Source of the DNA: Vibrio bivalvicida
Lineage (GTDB): Bacteria > Pseudomonadota > Gammaproteobacteria > Enterobacterales > Vibrionaceae
Length of the DNA: 64,000 bases
Assembly: GCF_001399455.2 (NCBI RefSeq)
Contig: NZ_LLEI02000024.1
Location: 1-64,000, forward strand
Direction of reading: 5' to 3'
A program made the position numbers and the translations under genes. Positions 9,606 through 16,452 of the stretch are shown here, one piece after another; position 1 is the first letter of the stretch; every line of letters begins with the position of its first letter. The notes under the pieces are model-generated. The model made no database searches. It had not been told where the DNA came from and saw only the letters and a program-made list of their open reading frames with translations.

Positions 9606-10529
9606 ATGTATTTTCCATTTTTGAGAGGAAAGAAACACGAACTTTCAGCTCTCAGAAAAACAGCGTCGCGACTCAACCCAGAGAAATTTCGTCCAATTAT
9701 TGAGCCTGTAAAACGCAATACCAACACACTCGTCAGAACTGTTAATGAGTTGAACAGCAATCAACAGACTCCAGTAGTTATTATAAACCCTCTTGAAGGA
9801 GAGCTAAGAGGTAACACTACAGACATTTTTACCACTCTCCAGAATGAGTCGCTGAATTTTATTCCATGTATTGCATTTAGCCACCAGAACATTCAAACGG
9901 CTGTGCAATTGGCTCATCAGCTCGCTACTGACGATGTTGTTTACGCTACCTACTTCAAAGATGAACCAACTGTAGATGTATCTCAGATTACTCAAAATGC
10001 ATACATAAACTCAGTACGGTCAACTGACAACTCAACAGAACACTTCATTTCTGGCCTGCCTAACCTGGTAAAAATTAAGGACTGTTTCCAGCCACAAGAA
10101 CGAAATGCAGACTATCCAACACAACCATATGTGTACACTGACGCTCATTTGACCTATAGAAATTTACCCAATGCAGTAGGTTTTGGTGATTACCAAATTG
10201 TGGGCGAACCGTTCTCAGACACTGGGGGACCAGCGCGCGCGGTTGCGCTCCATATCACCTACTTCAATTCAAACCACAACCACTTCATGTTCATTAAGCA
10301 TTGCGTATCTACAATAGATAGTGGAACTACTGGTAACACTGCCGCTAAATTTATAGAAGCCCTTGGTCTTCTGGTACAATTCGCCGCAAGTACTCCAGAT
10401 GTTGACCAAACTACAGTAGGGTTTGAAGAGTTTTTGAGCCTTCACCAAAGAAGACATTACCCTAACCTTGGACCAGCTAAAGAAAACTCAATAATGCACC
10501 ATATCGAGACCATAGCTAAGAACATTTAA
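9606..10529 (+). CDS. sce7725 family protein (Beta-protein-like)
   Basis: The 307-aa protein starts MYFPFLRGKKHELSALR, typical for the sce7725 family, and seems related to the 'Beta protein' family of phages and islands (recalled similarity, not searched). The pattern FRPIIEPVKRN, then IINPLEGEL, then ITYFNSNHNHFMFIKH suggests a beta/alpha barrel-like soluble protein. A strong ribosome site (AGGAG) lies 7 bp before the ATG and the gap to sce7726 is 9 bp, so the two are one operon. Function unknown; the partner carries the nuclease-like motif, so this could be its regulator, immunity protein or sensor. Confidence 0.8.
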   Translation: MYFPFLRGKKHELSALRKTASRLNPEKFRPIIEPVKRNTNTLVRTVNELNSNQQTPVVIINPLEGELRGNTTDIFTTLQNESLNFIPCIAFSHQNIQTAVQLAHQLATDDVVYATYFKDEPTVDVSQITQNAYINSVRSTDNSTEHFISGLPNLVKIKDCFQPQERNADYPTQPYVYTDAHLTYRNLPNAVGFGDYQIVGEPFSDTGGPARAVALHITYFNSNHNHFMFIKHCVSTIDSGTTGNTAAKFIEALGLLVQFAASTPDVDQTTVGFEEFLSLHQRRHYPNLGPAKENSIMHHIETIAKNI

Positions 10530-10536
10530 CTACCTA

Positions 10537-10564
10537 AAGGCTGAGTCATATCAGAGTCAGCCTT
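10537..10564 (+). terminator. Hairpin after the sce7725 gene
   Basis: AAGGCTGA / TCAGCCTT arms 7 bp after the stop. The downstream T-tract is weak, so termination efficiency is doubtful. Confidence 0.4.
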
Positions 10565-10580
10565 AACCTAGCCTTCCTAG

Positions 10581-10695
10581 TCACCTTACCTTAACAACCC
10601 TTTTATTTTTGATCGTGTAGCCTTTTTTGAGTCGCCCATTAGGCTTACGCCCTTTGCATTTACAGCACTTGCTTGCGCTTGCGTCGTCTAGCCAT
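10581..10695 (-). pseudogene. Small Cys-rich basic phage-type protein, frameshifted
   Basis: The minus strand starts MARRRKRK (ATG at 10695, overlapping the end of the 51-aa gene). After one single-base shift inside the CGCAAGCGCAAGCAAG repeat it reads SKCCKCKGRKPNGRLKKGY and ends at 10581. The length of 115 nt is one base more than a multiple of three. The CC-x-C pattern could bind a metal. No function is known. Confidence 0.5.
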
Positions 10696-10843
10696 GACCA
10701 TCTTCCAGTTTTCGGATCCGTTGTTCCTGGTCTTGTTGGACTTTCTTAATCCAATTGATGTCCGTTTTCAGCGCCGCAATCGTACCGGCACTCGAGACCA
10801 GACCTGTCACTAGGGAAATGACCAGTGCTTCCACTAACCCCAT
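10688..10843 (-). CDS. Small phage membrane/coiled-coil protein (51 aa)
   Basis: MGLVEALVISLVTGLVSSAG forms one hydrophobic segment (about 4-26), followed by a charged helix (WIKKVQQDQEQRIRKLED). The start overlaps the stop of the upstream holin-like gene (TAATG). Such small proteins sit in lysis cassettes of phages; spanin or holin-helper roles are possible but not shown. Confidence 0.6.
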   Translation of the reverse strand: MGLVEALVISLVTGLVSSAGTIAALKTDINWIKKVQQDQEQRIRKLEDGHG

Positions 10844-11135
10844 TATTTCCCCCTAAATCTGAATGAAAAAAACTCCAGCAGGTAGCGCACCATAGAGCGA
10901 AAGCCAAAGGTATCAATGACTACCGCCCCGACGATGTACCAATAGTATTCCGGCACGAACTCGAGCGCTTTGAATCCATCCTGGACGTAACCGGCATAGT
11001 CAGGAATGAAAGACAAGATTATCGGGATGAACACCACCAACATAATGAACTCGTCTTTTAGGCCTCGCTCTCGAATCGAGACTTCGTCCAGGTTCGCTGC
11101 CTTTTCATCGCCAGATTGAATAAAGCACCAATCAT
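10843..11135 (-). pseudogene. Three-TM holin-like protein, frameshifted
   Basis: The natural start is the ATG at 11135, overlapping the lysin stop (ATGA): MIGALFNLA. One missing base near 11107 puts the rest in another frame, which reads GDEKAANLDEVSIRERGLKDEF and then hydrophobic segments (MLVVFIPIILSFIP, YYWYIVGAVVIDTFGF, MVRYLLEFF). The KDEF-hydrophobic pattern resembles phage holins of the three-TM type. A longer open frame from 11196 exists but its first 20 codons overlap the lysin and look artificial. Confidence 0.6.
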
Positions 11136-11530
11136 GGATACACCGCTCTATCGAGTTCGATATGAGGGCCATCTTTGAAAGACGTCCAGTCCCCACCCCA
11201 TTTAATGGGTGTACCCAACTCCCTCGCCGCTTGCTTGAACGCCCAACTGACTTGTTCGTAGTAACTAAAGCCCCAAGTCACCTGCCGTCTTCGTCATACA
11301 CCACGTAATCAATCGCGTGACCGGTTTGATGACGGCTAATCCGCGAGTAGCCATCGAGTTGGCTGGCCTTTTGTCGAAACAGCTCATACTGCTCTTCTGC
11401 AGAGCGTTTTCCCGAGGTGATACCAAAATCAAAGGGACTGAGCTCAAGCGCGCGGCGCACCACATTTTTCAAATCGTGATGCACACCAATCAGTTTGGTT
11501 TCACTGCGCACTGAAAGCGCAAAGCCGCTG
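11132..11530 (-). pseudogene. M15 peptidoglycan endopeptidase (phage endolysin), frameshifted and 5'-truncated
   Basis: FALSVRSETKLIGVHHDL begins a typical M15C endolysin. The zinc motif SRHQTGHAIDYV is present, then a lost base near 11280 gives a premature TGA. In the next frame the rest is complete, with VTWGFSYYEQV, WGGDWTSFKDGPHIEL and the stop at 11132. The N-terminal Met region is missing: upstream sequence from about 11530 belongs to another gene. Its job was to cut peptide cross-links in peptidoglycan during phage lysis. Confidence 0.75.
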
Positions 11531-11665
11531 CAATTCTTACTAAGAATAATACAAGCCACAAGTGACAACCTAACCTATGAGTCTTGGCACATAAAAAAGA
11601 ACGATATAGAATACAAAGACTTCCAGGTAATTGGGGAAGTAGTTTGGTCAGGACAAAGGATTTGA
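11524..11665 (+). pseudogene. C-terminal fragment of a protein, probably an S24-type phage repressor
   Basis: An open frame on the plus strand reads SDNLTYESWHIKKND, then FQVIGEVVWSGQRI, and stops at 11663-11665. FxVIGxVVWSGR is the usual end of LexA/CI-like S24 repressors. The N-terminal part is replaced by the oppositely oriented lysin, so this is a recombination scar. Left limit is approximate. The identification is by pattern only. Confidence 0.45.
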
Positions 11666-11670
11666 AGTAA

Positions 11671-12453
11671 TTGTTGAGTTTAAAAATACTTATATACAAG
11701 TGGTGGTTGTTTATAAGACGAGTATTTAGGGAGTTCAGTTACTCTCCAAGAGTAGAATCTTTTGTTAGAGGGATGTTCACAACATTCTATTCAATGCTAT
11801 TGGTTGGGGGGATGTTTTATATTTTACACCTCGATCAGCAAGCAGGTACAAAATGGAATTCAATGCTCTCTTGGAACTCAGACTGCCACTATACGAGTCT
11901 GGAAAACATAACGGCCCCCATAACGAAAGAGCTAAGAGAGATAAGGTGTTTGTTAAAAAAAGTTACAGATAAGGAGGAAAAACGTTCTTCTTCTCTTATC
12001 TCGTCAATTCCTTATCTATTTCCATTTGTCATGTTGCTCATTGCAAGTATTGCCTTAACCTACAACGTCGGAATGAAACTAAGTGAGCTAAGGCGATACG
12101 TGACGTATCAGATCAAAATAAAGAAGCTCAATGGACAGGAAAAATGGAAACTGGAGCTCTGCAATGAAGGTATGCAGAATGAACACTTTTACGAAATCTG
12201 GTTCCTTGACCTTACATTCAAAACAACATTACAGAACGTCATTTTTGGGAAAAGAGGAAAACTTCCACATAAAACGCTAGTGACTGGAAAACATGGAGTT
12301 TTGAACTGCTTTGAACCAGTTAGCTATGAGTTGACTGCGAAACAGATAAAAGCGATCGAATCGAACAATAAACATACATACGTAGTTATAACAAATCCTA
12401 GAGGTAAGATTTTCGCCATCGGTAAAAAAGCAAAACGAAGAGGTCTGAATTAG
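11671..12453 (+). CDS. Membrane protein of unknown function
   Basis: Up to 260 aa from a TTG start at 11671, with AAGGA 10 bp upstream; no ATG occurs before codon 35. Two membrane segments are visible (about 35-53, FTTFYSMLLVGGMFYIL, and 113-133, PYLFPFVMLLIASIALTYNV). Between them is a short extracytoplasmic loop with a Cys and a charged helix (ITKELREIRCLLKKV). The C-terminal about 125 residues are soluble and basic, ending GKKAKRRGLN. I do not recognise it. A/T-rich codon use fits the island. Confidence 0.6.
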   Translation: MLSLKILIYKWWLFIRRVFREFSYSPRVESFVRGMFTTFYSMLLVGGMFYILHLDQQAGTKWNSMLSWNSDCHYTSLENITAPITKELREIRCLLKKVTDKEEKRSSSLISSIPYLFPFVMLLIASIALTYNVGMKLSELRRYVTYQIKIKKLNGQEKWKLELCNEGMQNEHFYEIWFLDLTFKTTLQNVIFGKRGKLPHKTLVTGKHGVLNCFEPVSYELTAKQIKAIESNNKHTYVVITNPRGKIFAIGKKAKRRGLN

Positions 12454-12501
12454 TACAATTCAGCTTTATAGAACATAGCTCAAATGCTCCCTTTACTTAC
12501 T

Positions 12502-12527
12502 AAAAAACCACCATCTGGTGGTTTTTC
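12502..12527. terminator. Bidirectional terminator
   Basis: AAAAACCACCA / TGGTGGTTTTT hairpin with a 2-nt core and A/T tracts on both sides, between the rightward membrane gene and the leftward lipoprotein gene. Confidence 0.8.
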
Positions 12528-12556
12528 TATATGTTAGGTTTATTTCACTCTAGCTA

Positions 12557-13042
12557 TTATTGGGGATACCAGTCCTGCTCTTCAATAACATACCGAAGAC
12601 TAAATGGTTCACTAAAGCGCTTCTGCAAGTCCATGAGTTTGACCATATCAATATTTTTCATTCTTTCAGCAGCCTGCTCTTCAAGTGGTATTAGATCGAC
12701 AGCATGTCTTTCATACACCTCTTTTGCATTTTCCTCATCAATAGCTTCCAGTAAAGCGTCAGTTTCGGCTTTAGAACACTGCCTATCGTTGTAGTTCGCT
12801 AGATAGCCTGCCACATTCTTTTGATCTTCAAGCGATAACGATTCAAACCAATCTGATTTGGGAAAAGGCACTTCATTACTGCGGGCTAAATCCACACAAA
12901 AGTCGATACGATCTAGCCATTGTTTTTCCAGTTGATCGATACTGGCTTGGCTAGAAGCGCAACCAGACAATAACGTGATAGCGATTAAGACTTTACTTCG
13001 ATAGTTCAACGACACACCCCCAAAATTTTTGCTCTTCCCCAT
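12557..13042 (-). CDS. Putative lipoprotein of unknown function
   Basis: The 161-aa frame contains a lipoprotein signal: a hydrophobic stretch VLIAITLLSGCASS with lipobox LSGC near residue 28, so it would be anchored in a membrane on the periplasmic side. The mature part is acidic and helical with two Cys. Start is uncertain: ATG at 13042 or GTG at 13015, the latter giving a shorter and more normal signal peptide. It overlaps the end of the upstream 136-aa gene, so the two are probably one operon. Confidence 0.65.
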   Translation of the reverse strand: MGKSKNFGGVSLNYRSKVLIAITLLSGCASSQASIDQLEKQWLDRIDFCVDLARSNEVPFPKSDWFESLSLEDQKNVAGYLANYNDRQCSKAETDALLEAIDEENAKEVYERHAVDLIPLEEQAAERMKNIDMVKLMDLQKRFSEPFSLRYVIEEQDWYPQ

Positions 13043-13403
13043 TAGTAAAGATTTCGCGCTCCATAGCGATTTTTAAAATTGCACTTCGAGTATATGAAGA
13101 CGACCCTAGCATGGCCTTACCAAAGGTATTCCAGTCATTTTCCCGGATAGTAATCATCGTTTCAAATGGACTTTTGGTCACACTTGGCGTCCCAAAAATA
13201 AAGTAAAACGGCGTAGCTGCTAGGACTCCTGACAAAAGATTACCGGACTCCATGATGGATTTTATATCCGCTACATCTCTTTTACTTCTTTTACTGAGCT
13301 GCATGTTTCTTATTTCACAAACGCCAATACTCGCCATCACTGATACCATTCTAGTTGCATAAAATCTTGTGCTGGTTATACCGTTAGAGATCAACTCTGT
13401 CAT
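12993..13403 (-). CDS. Hypothetical protein (136 aa)
   Basis: Not recognised. A moderately hydrophobic central segment (LLSGVLAATPFYFIFGTP) could be one membrane pass; the rest is mixed, with MQLSKRSKRDVADIKSIM as a basic helix. The ribosome site is weak. The 3' end overlaps the lipoprotein frame by up to 50 bp. It may be part of a two-gene unit with it. Confidence 0.5.
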   Translation of the reverse strand: MTELISNGITSTRFYATRMVSVMASIGVCEIRNMQLSKRSKRDVADIKSIMESGNLLSGVLAATPFYFIFGTPSVTKSPFETMITIRENDWNTFGKAMLGSSSYTRSAILKIAMEREIFTNGEEQKFWGCVVELSK

Positions 13404-13573
13404 CCGTCAAACCGTGACGATCAGCCAATAAATGTGACAACTTGCAAATTGACTATCAGAAACCTCAAAGTCACTAACGAAAATCAGAGCAAGTATTAAT
13501 ATGGTATTAAGCGTGGGAGTATTAAAAAAGTACGTATGGAGGGCTTGCGAGTTTAGGTATAGCTTAAAAGTGA

Positions 13574-13587
13574 GTCCAATCGAGCAT
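13574..13587. repeat. Partial third copy of the dusA attachment repeat
   Basis: GTCCAATCGAGCAT is identical to 7403-7416 in dusA (13 of these bases are also in the right copy). It has the same orientation as the two full copies and lies between two gene groups of the island. This suggests a worn attachment site from a tandem insertion. Confidence 0.5.
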
Positions 13588-13600
13588 ACTCTGTTCGAGA

Positions 13601-14587
13601 CTATATGGGGAAATACTTCTCCACATCTGAATTCCCCAACCTTTCAGACTCTTGCTGGTGGAAGATACTTTCTAACTCTAAGTCATGTAAATGAGCATGA
13701 ACGATTTCTCGACATGGAAGCGCTACCGTAAACTTTTTCCATTGCTCTTCTTTCGTAAACAAACGTTCATCGCTCTCCATAAATGCTTCTACATCTTCAG
13801 CAGACACACCTTTTGTAGTCATTGCTCTTTTAAACTTTTCTTTTTCTTTCTCTACCAATAGCTCCACGACAGGTGTGTAATCAGTAACCTTTGAAAAAGC
13901 TCTAGTATCTTTACATCGATACCCACTCACCACTGGTAAAATGTAAATATCATTGTGAGGCTTAACAGGGATAAACAACGGGTAACCAATAAATACTTTA
14001 TTATCAGACATCGTAAAAAGTATAGGTAGGCGATGCTCTAGGGACATAGCCAATAGGCGACTTAACTCCGTGCTTTCTGAGTCTTTCAAATAGGATTTAG
14101 AAATACTTTCTCTTCGTTTTTCAAGAAAACGTTCAAAGGGCTCTAGAATGAGTAATTTGATCGGCCGCTTAACTAAGATGAAAAAAATAAACCTCAGAAC
14201 CCCAGGCTCAGAACGCCTTCTCCACCGACTCGTTGGCGTGCCAAAAAGGTATGTAATATTGGGCAACAAGGCCCCAAGTGCAACACTCAGCATCGAAATA
14301 TCAATCAGTGCAACTTGATCTTGCTTTACATCATCCTTAAAGAAAACATCCGTTAGAATCCAACGCCCTAAATCGAACGTTACTCCTAAATACAGGCCAG
14401 CACGATAAAGAAAAAAGTAAATGAGAGCTGAAATAGAAAAGAGCACAATACCAACAGCCGAGGCCACGAAAAAGGTATGATATCCATTACTTCGGTTTAA
14501 GCTATGAAGGGTGCCATGATACTGGCGAAGAAATGCATAGCCAGCTATACCAAAAACAAAAAATAGGAAAATAGTAGGTTTAATCAT
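13601..14587 (-). CDS. Membrane protein with cytoplasmic domain, function unknown
   Basis: The 328-aa protein has three N-terminal membrane segments (about 3-20, 38-66 and 92-113) and a soluble C-terminal half with a beta-rich patch (RLPILFTMSDNKVFIGYPLF, then ILPVVSGYRCKDTRAF). Similar patterns occur in widespread uncharacterised membrane proteins, but I cannot name the family. There is no Shine-Dalgarno; the ATG follows directly on the T-tract of a hairpin terminator, so expression should be low or depend on read-through from the 70-aa gene. Confidence 0.6.
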   Translation of the reverse strand: MIKPTIFLFFVFGIAGYAFLRQYHGTLHSLNRSNGYHTFFVASAVGIVLFSISALIYFFLYRAGLYLGVTFDLGRWILTDVFFKDDVKQDQVALIDISMLSVALGALLPNITYLFGTPTSRWRRRSEPGVLRFIFFILVKRPIKLLILEPFERFLEKRRESISKSYLKDSESTELSRLLAMSLEHRLPILFTMSDNKVFIGYPLFIPVKPHNDIYILPVVSGYRCKDTRAFSKVTDYTPVVELLVEKEKEKFKRAMTTKGVSAEDVEAFMESDERLFTKEEQWKKFTVALPCREIVHAHLHDLELESIFHQQESERLGNSDVEKYFPI

Positions 14588-14591
14588 ACAT

Positions 14592-14619
14592 ACAAAAAAG
14601 CACTAACGTGTAGTGCTTT
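14592..14619 (-). terminator. Terminator/attenuator between the 70-aa and 328-aa genes
   Basis: Minus strand AAAGCACTA / TAGTGCTTT hairpin followed by six T, ending 5-8 bp before the 328-aa start codon. Confidence 0.7.
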
Positions 14620-14636
14620 AATTCCATTTGTTAGTG

Positions 14637-14849
14637 TTATTCGCTGTTATCAGCCGTTTCAGAGGCAGCTTTGAGCTGTGCCTTGACTTTGTAACTATCG
14701 ACTAAAGAGGAAACATCAACATCTAAGACACTATTGCTTGAATAGGTTGCCTTAATAAACAAAGCTTTCTTTTGCTGTATATACTGATCGTACTCTTTTC
14801 GAAGAAGTTCAACAGTATCGATAGCTGCTGAATGTACAGTATCTGTCAT
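14637..14849 (-). CDS. Small acidic hypothetical protein (70 aa)
   Basis: It has an excellent ribosome site (AAGGAGGG) before the ATG, so it should be well translated. Predicted mostly helical and soluble, with ELLRKEYDQYIQQKKALFIK as the main helix and an acidic tail. Not recognised. It is the promoter-proximal gene of the leftward group that ends at 13601. Confidence 0.6.
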   Translation of the reverse strand: MTDTVHSAAIDTVELLRKEYDQYIQQKKALFIKATYSSNSVLDVDVSSLVDSYKVKAQLKAASETADNSE

Positions 14850-15058
14850 TTGTATCCCTCCTTGGTAGTATGCTGATTATGATACGTCTACACGTAATAA
14901 TTATACGATAGTTGGCCATTTGTAAATCATTTATGTGTAAAATAGCATCAAGTCCTGCTTGCTATCACACCTTACAAGAGTTTACTTTAATACTAACGAC
15001 AAGGTTCCCTATAGACCCCCTCGAAACAACTAACCAATTGACAATAAAGGTTAGTCAA
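14850..15058. other. Island right end, non-coding
   Basis: AT-rich stretch with no convincing gene. At 15004-15022 GTTCCCTATAGACCCCCTC resembles the arm-like repeat at 7546-7565. Confidence 0.5.
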
Positions 15059-15095
15059 TCCAATCGAGCATGGGCGCAATGGAAAAGCGCTGCAT
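15051..15095 (-). pseudogene. Displaced original 5' end of dusA
   Basis: On the minus strand, ATG CAG CGC leads into the attachment repeat and reads [14 protein letters not shown] then stop: a 14-codon mini-frame. [12 protein letters not shown] is the normal start of Vibrio DusA, so this is the native start cut off by the integration. Upstream bases to 15240 hold the likely native promoter. Confidence 0.85.
15059..15089. repeat. attR: 31-bp direct repeat
   Basis: Exact copy of 7404-7434 in the same orientation. It marks the right border of the island. Confidence 0.92.
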
Positions 15096-15207
15096 TGGAA
15101 ATTGTTGTCTCGTTTCAGTGTTGGACACGAAGCTACCTCTACACAGTCAGTACCGCTTTCAAATAACATCCTTATTTCCAACGCGGCATAAAAAAAATAA
15201 TCGCGCG

Positions 15208-15236
15208 ATTATACACCGCTGTTGGCAAAGAGTCAG
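15208..15236 (-). promoter_or_regulatory. Probable native dusA promoter, now facing the island
   Basis: Minus strand CTGACT (15231-15236), 17 bp, TATAAT (15208-15213). Transcription would begin near 15201, pass the displaced dusA start and continue into the island's leftward genes from 14849. The rest of 15096-15395 shows no gene. Confidence 0.5.
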
Positions 15237-15395
15237 AATAAATGAAGTTCATTGCCAGCAAGGATTATTCAAACGTAGGTCACGTTATCTAGGACTAGTT
15301 ATACGTCCACTCAATTATAGAGTGCCAATATTGATAAAAAATAACTATTCTATGGGTTAATAAGTCAATGATTCTGCAGTAAAGGATTTACCGCA

Positions 15396-16433
15396 ATGCC
15401 AATTGAACAGTATGAAAAACCTGTGATCCTAGTTGTCGATGATATCCCCGACAACATACATACCTTGTCTGGGATTCTTTCAGAAGACTTCCGAATAAAA
15501 GCCGCAACTAACGGTACTAAAGCACTACAAATTGCCAGTACGAAGCCCTATCCACATTTAATCCTGCTCGATATTATGATGCCAGGAATGGACGGCTATC
15601 AGGTATGTGAAAAACTAAAAAGTAACCCTATCACATCAGAGATACCGATCATTTTCGTTACGGCTAAGGCAGAAGTCATCGATGAGCAAAAAGGATTTGC
15701 GATGGGTGCCGTAGATTACATTACCAAACCTGTCAGCCCACCAATAGTTCAAGCTCGGGTGAAAACTCATATTGCGCTTTATGATCAAAACCTCTCTTTG
15801 GCAAACAAAGTCAAAGAACGCACTGCGCTGCTAGAAAAAACACGCCTTGAGGTGATTCAGCGCCTTGGTCGAGCAGCTGAATACAAAGATAACGAGACAG
15901 GGATGCACGTTATCCGTATGAGTCACTATTCGAAAATCCTTGCCCAGCAACTGGATGTCAGTGATCGTTGGATTGAGTTAGTGTTTCAAGCCTCCCCCAT
16001 GCATGACATCGGCAAGATAGGCATTCCCGACGCCATTCTGCGTAAACCCGGCAAACTGGATACAGACGAATGGAAAGTGATGCAGACCCACGTAAAAATT
16101 GGTGCTGATATCATCGCTGATAGTGACTCACAACTCATGCAAATGGCACAAGAGATCGCGCTTTACCACCATGAAAAATGGGATGGCAGCGGCTATCCAC
16201 ATGGATTAGCCAGTGAAGCAATTCCCCTCAGCGCTAGAGTTGTCGCGATTGCTGATGTATTTGATGCCTTAACCAGTGAACGACCCTATAAAAAAGCTTG
16301 GCCTATAGAGAAAGCCATCTCATTACTAGAAGAGGAAGCAGGAGCCCATTTTGATCCTGCGTTAGTCCCTCTTTTTATTCAGCAACTCGACGAAATCTTA
16401 AAAATAAAAGAATCTTTTAAAGATGAATTCTAA
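15396..16433 (+). CDS. Response regulator with HD-GYP domain (cyclic-di-GMP phosphodiesterase)
   Basis: The 345-aa protein has an N-terminal receiver domain (acidic pocket VVDD near 11-14, phospho-Asp in LLDIMMPGMDGYQ near residue 59) and a C-terminal HD-GYP domain with HDIGKIGIPD near 203 and HHEKWDGSGYPHG near 258-270. HD-GYP proteins of this build hydrolyse cyclic di-GMP when phosphorylated. It is followed after 19 bp by a hybrid histidine kinase in the same direction, its most likely partner. The ATG is preceded by AAAGGA. Confidence 0.93.
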   Translation: MPIEQYEKPVILVVDDIPDNIHTLSGILSEDFRIKAATNGTKALQIASTKPYPHLILLDIMMPGMDGYQVCEKLKSNPITSEIPIIFVTAKAEVIDEQKGFAMGAVDYITKPVSPPIVQARVKTHIALYDQNLSLANKVKERTALLEKTRLEVIQRLGRAAEYKDNETGMHVIRMSHYSKILAQQLDVSDRWIELVFQASPMHDIGKIGIPDAILRKPGKLDTDEWKVMQTHVKIGADIIADSDSQLMQMAQEIALYHHEKWDGSGYPHGLASEAIPLSARVVAIADVFDALTSERPYKKAWPIEKAISLLEEEAGAHFDPALVPLFIQQLDEILKIKESFKDEF

Positions 16434-16452
16434 TTTCACTTCTGAGGCTTGA

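Noticed and set aside
11136..11196. Longer start for the holin-like frame (MGTGRLSKMALISNS)
   Set aside because: These codons are the lysin C-terminus read in another frame; the ATGA overlap at 11135 is the more natural start.
11317..11514. 65-codon rightward open frame across the lysin
   Set aside because: It is antisense to the M15 motif region and looks like a shadow of that gene.
7579..11530. Frameshifts as sequencing errors
   Set aside because: Core genes on both sides are all intact, while disruptions collect in the mobile genes and include a stop codon not in a homopolymer; the error explanation remains possible only for the run of seven A.
13501..13731. 76-codon rightward open frame
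   Set aside because: It overlaps the end of the 328-aa gene antisense, has no ribosome site and no recognisable protein features.
6469..15095. tRNA gene as integration target
   Set aside because: The repeated att sequence codes for DusA residues and no tRNA cloverleaf was seen at either border.
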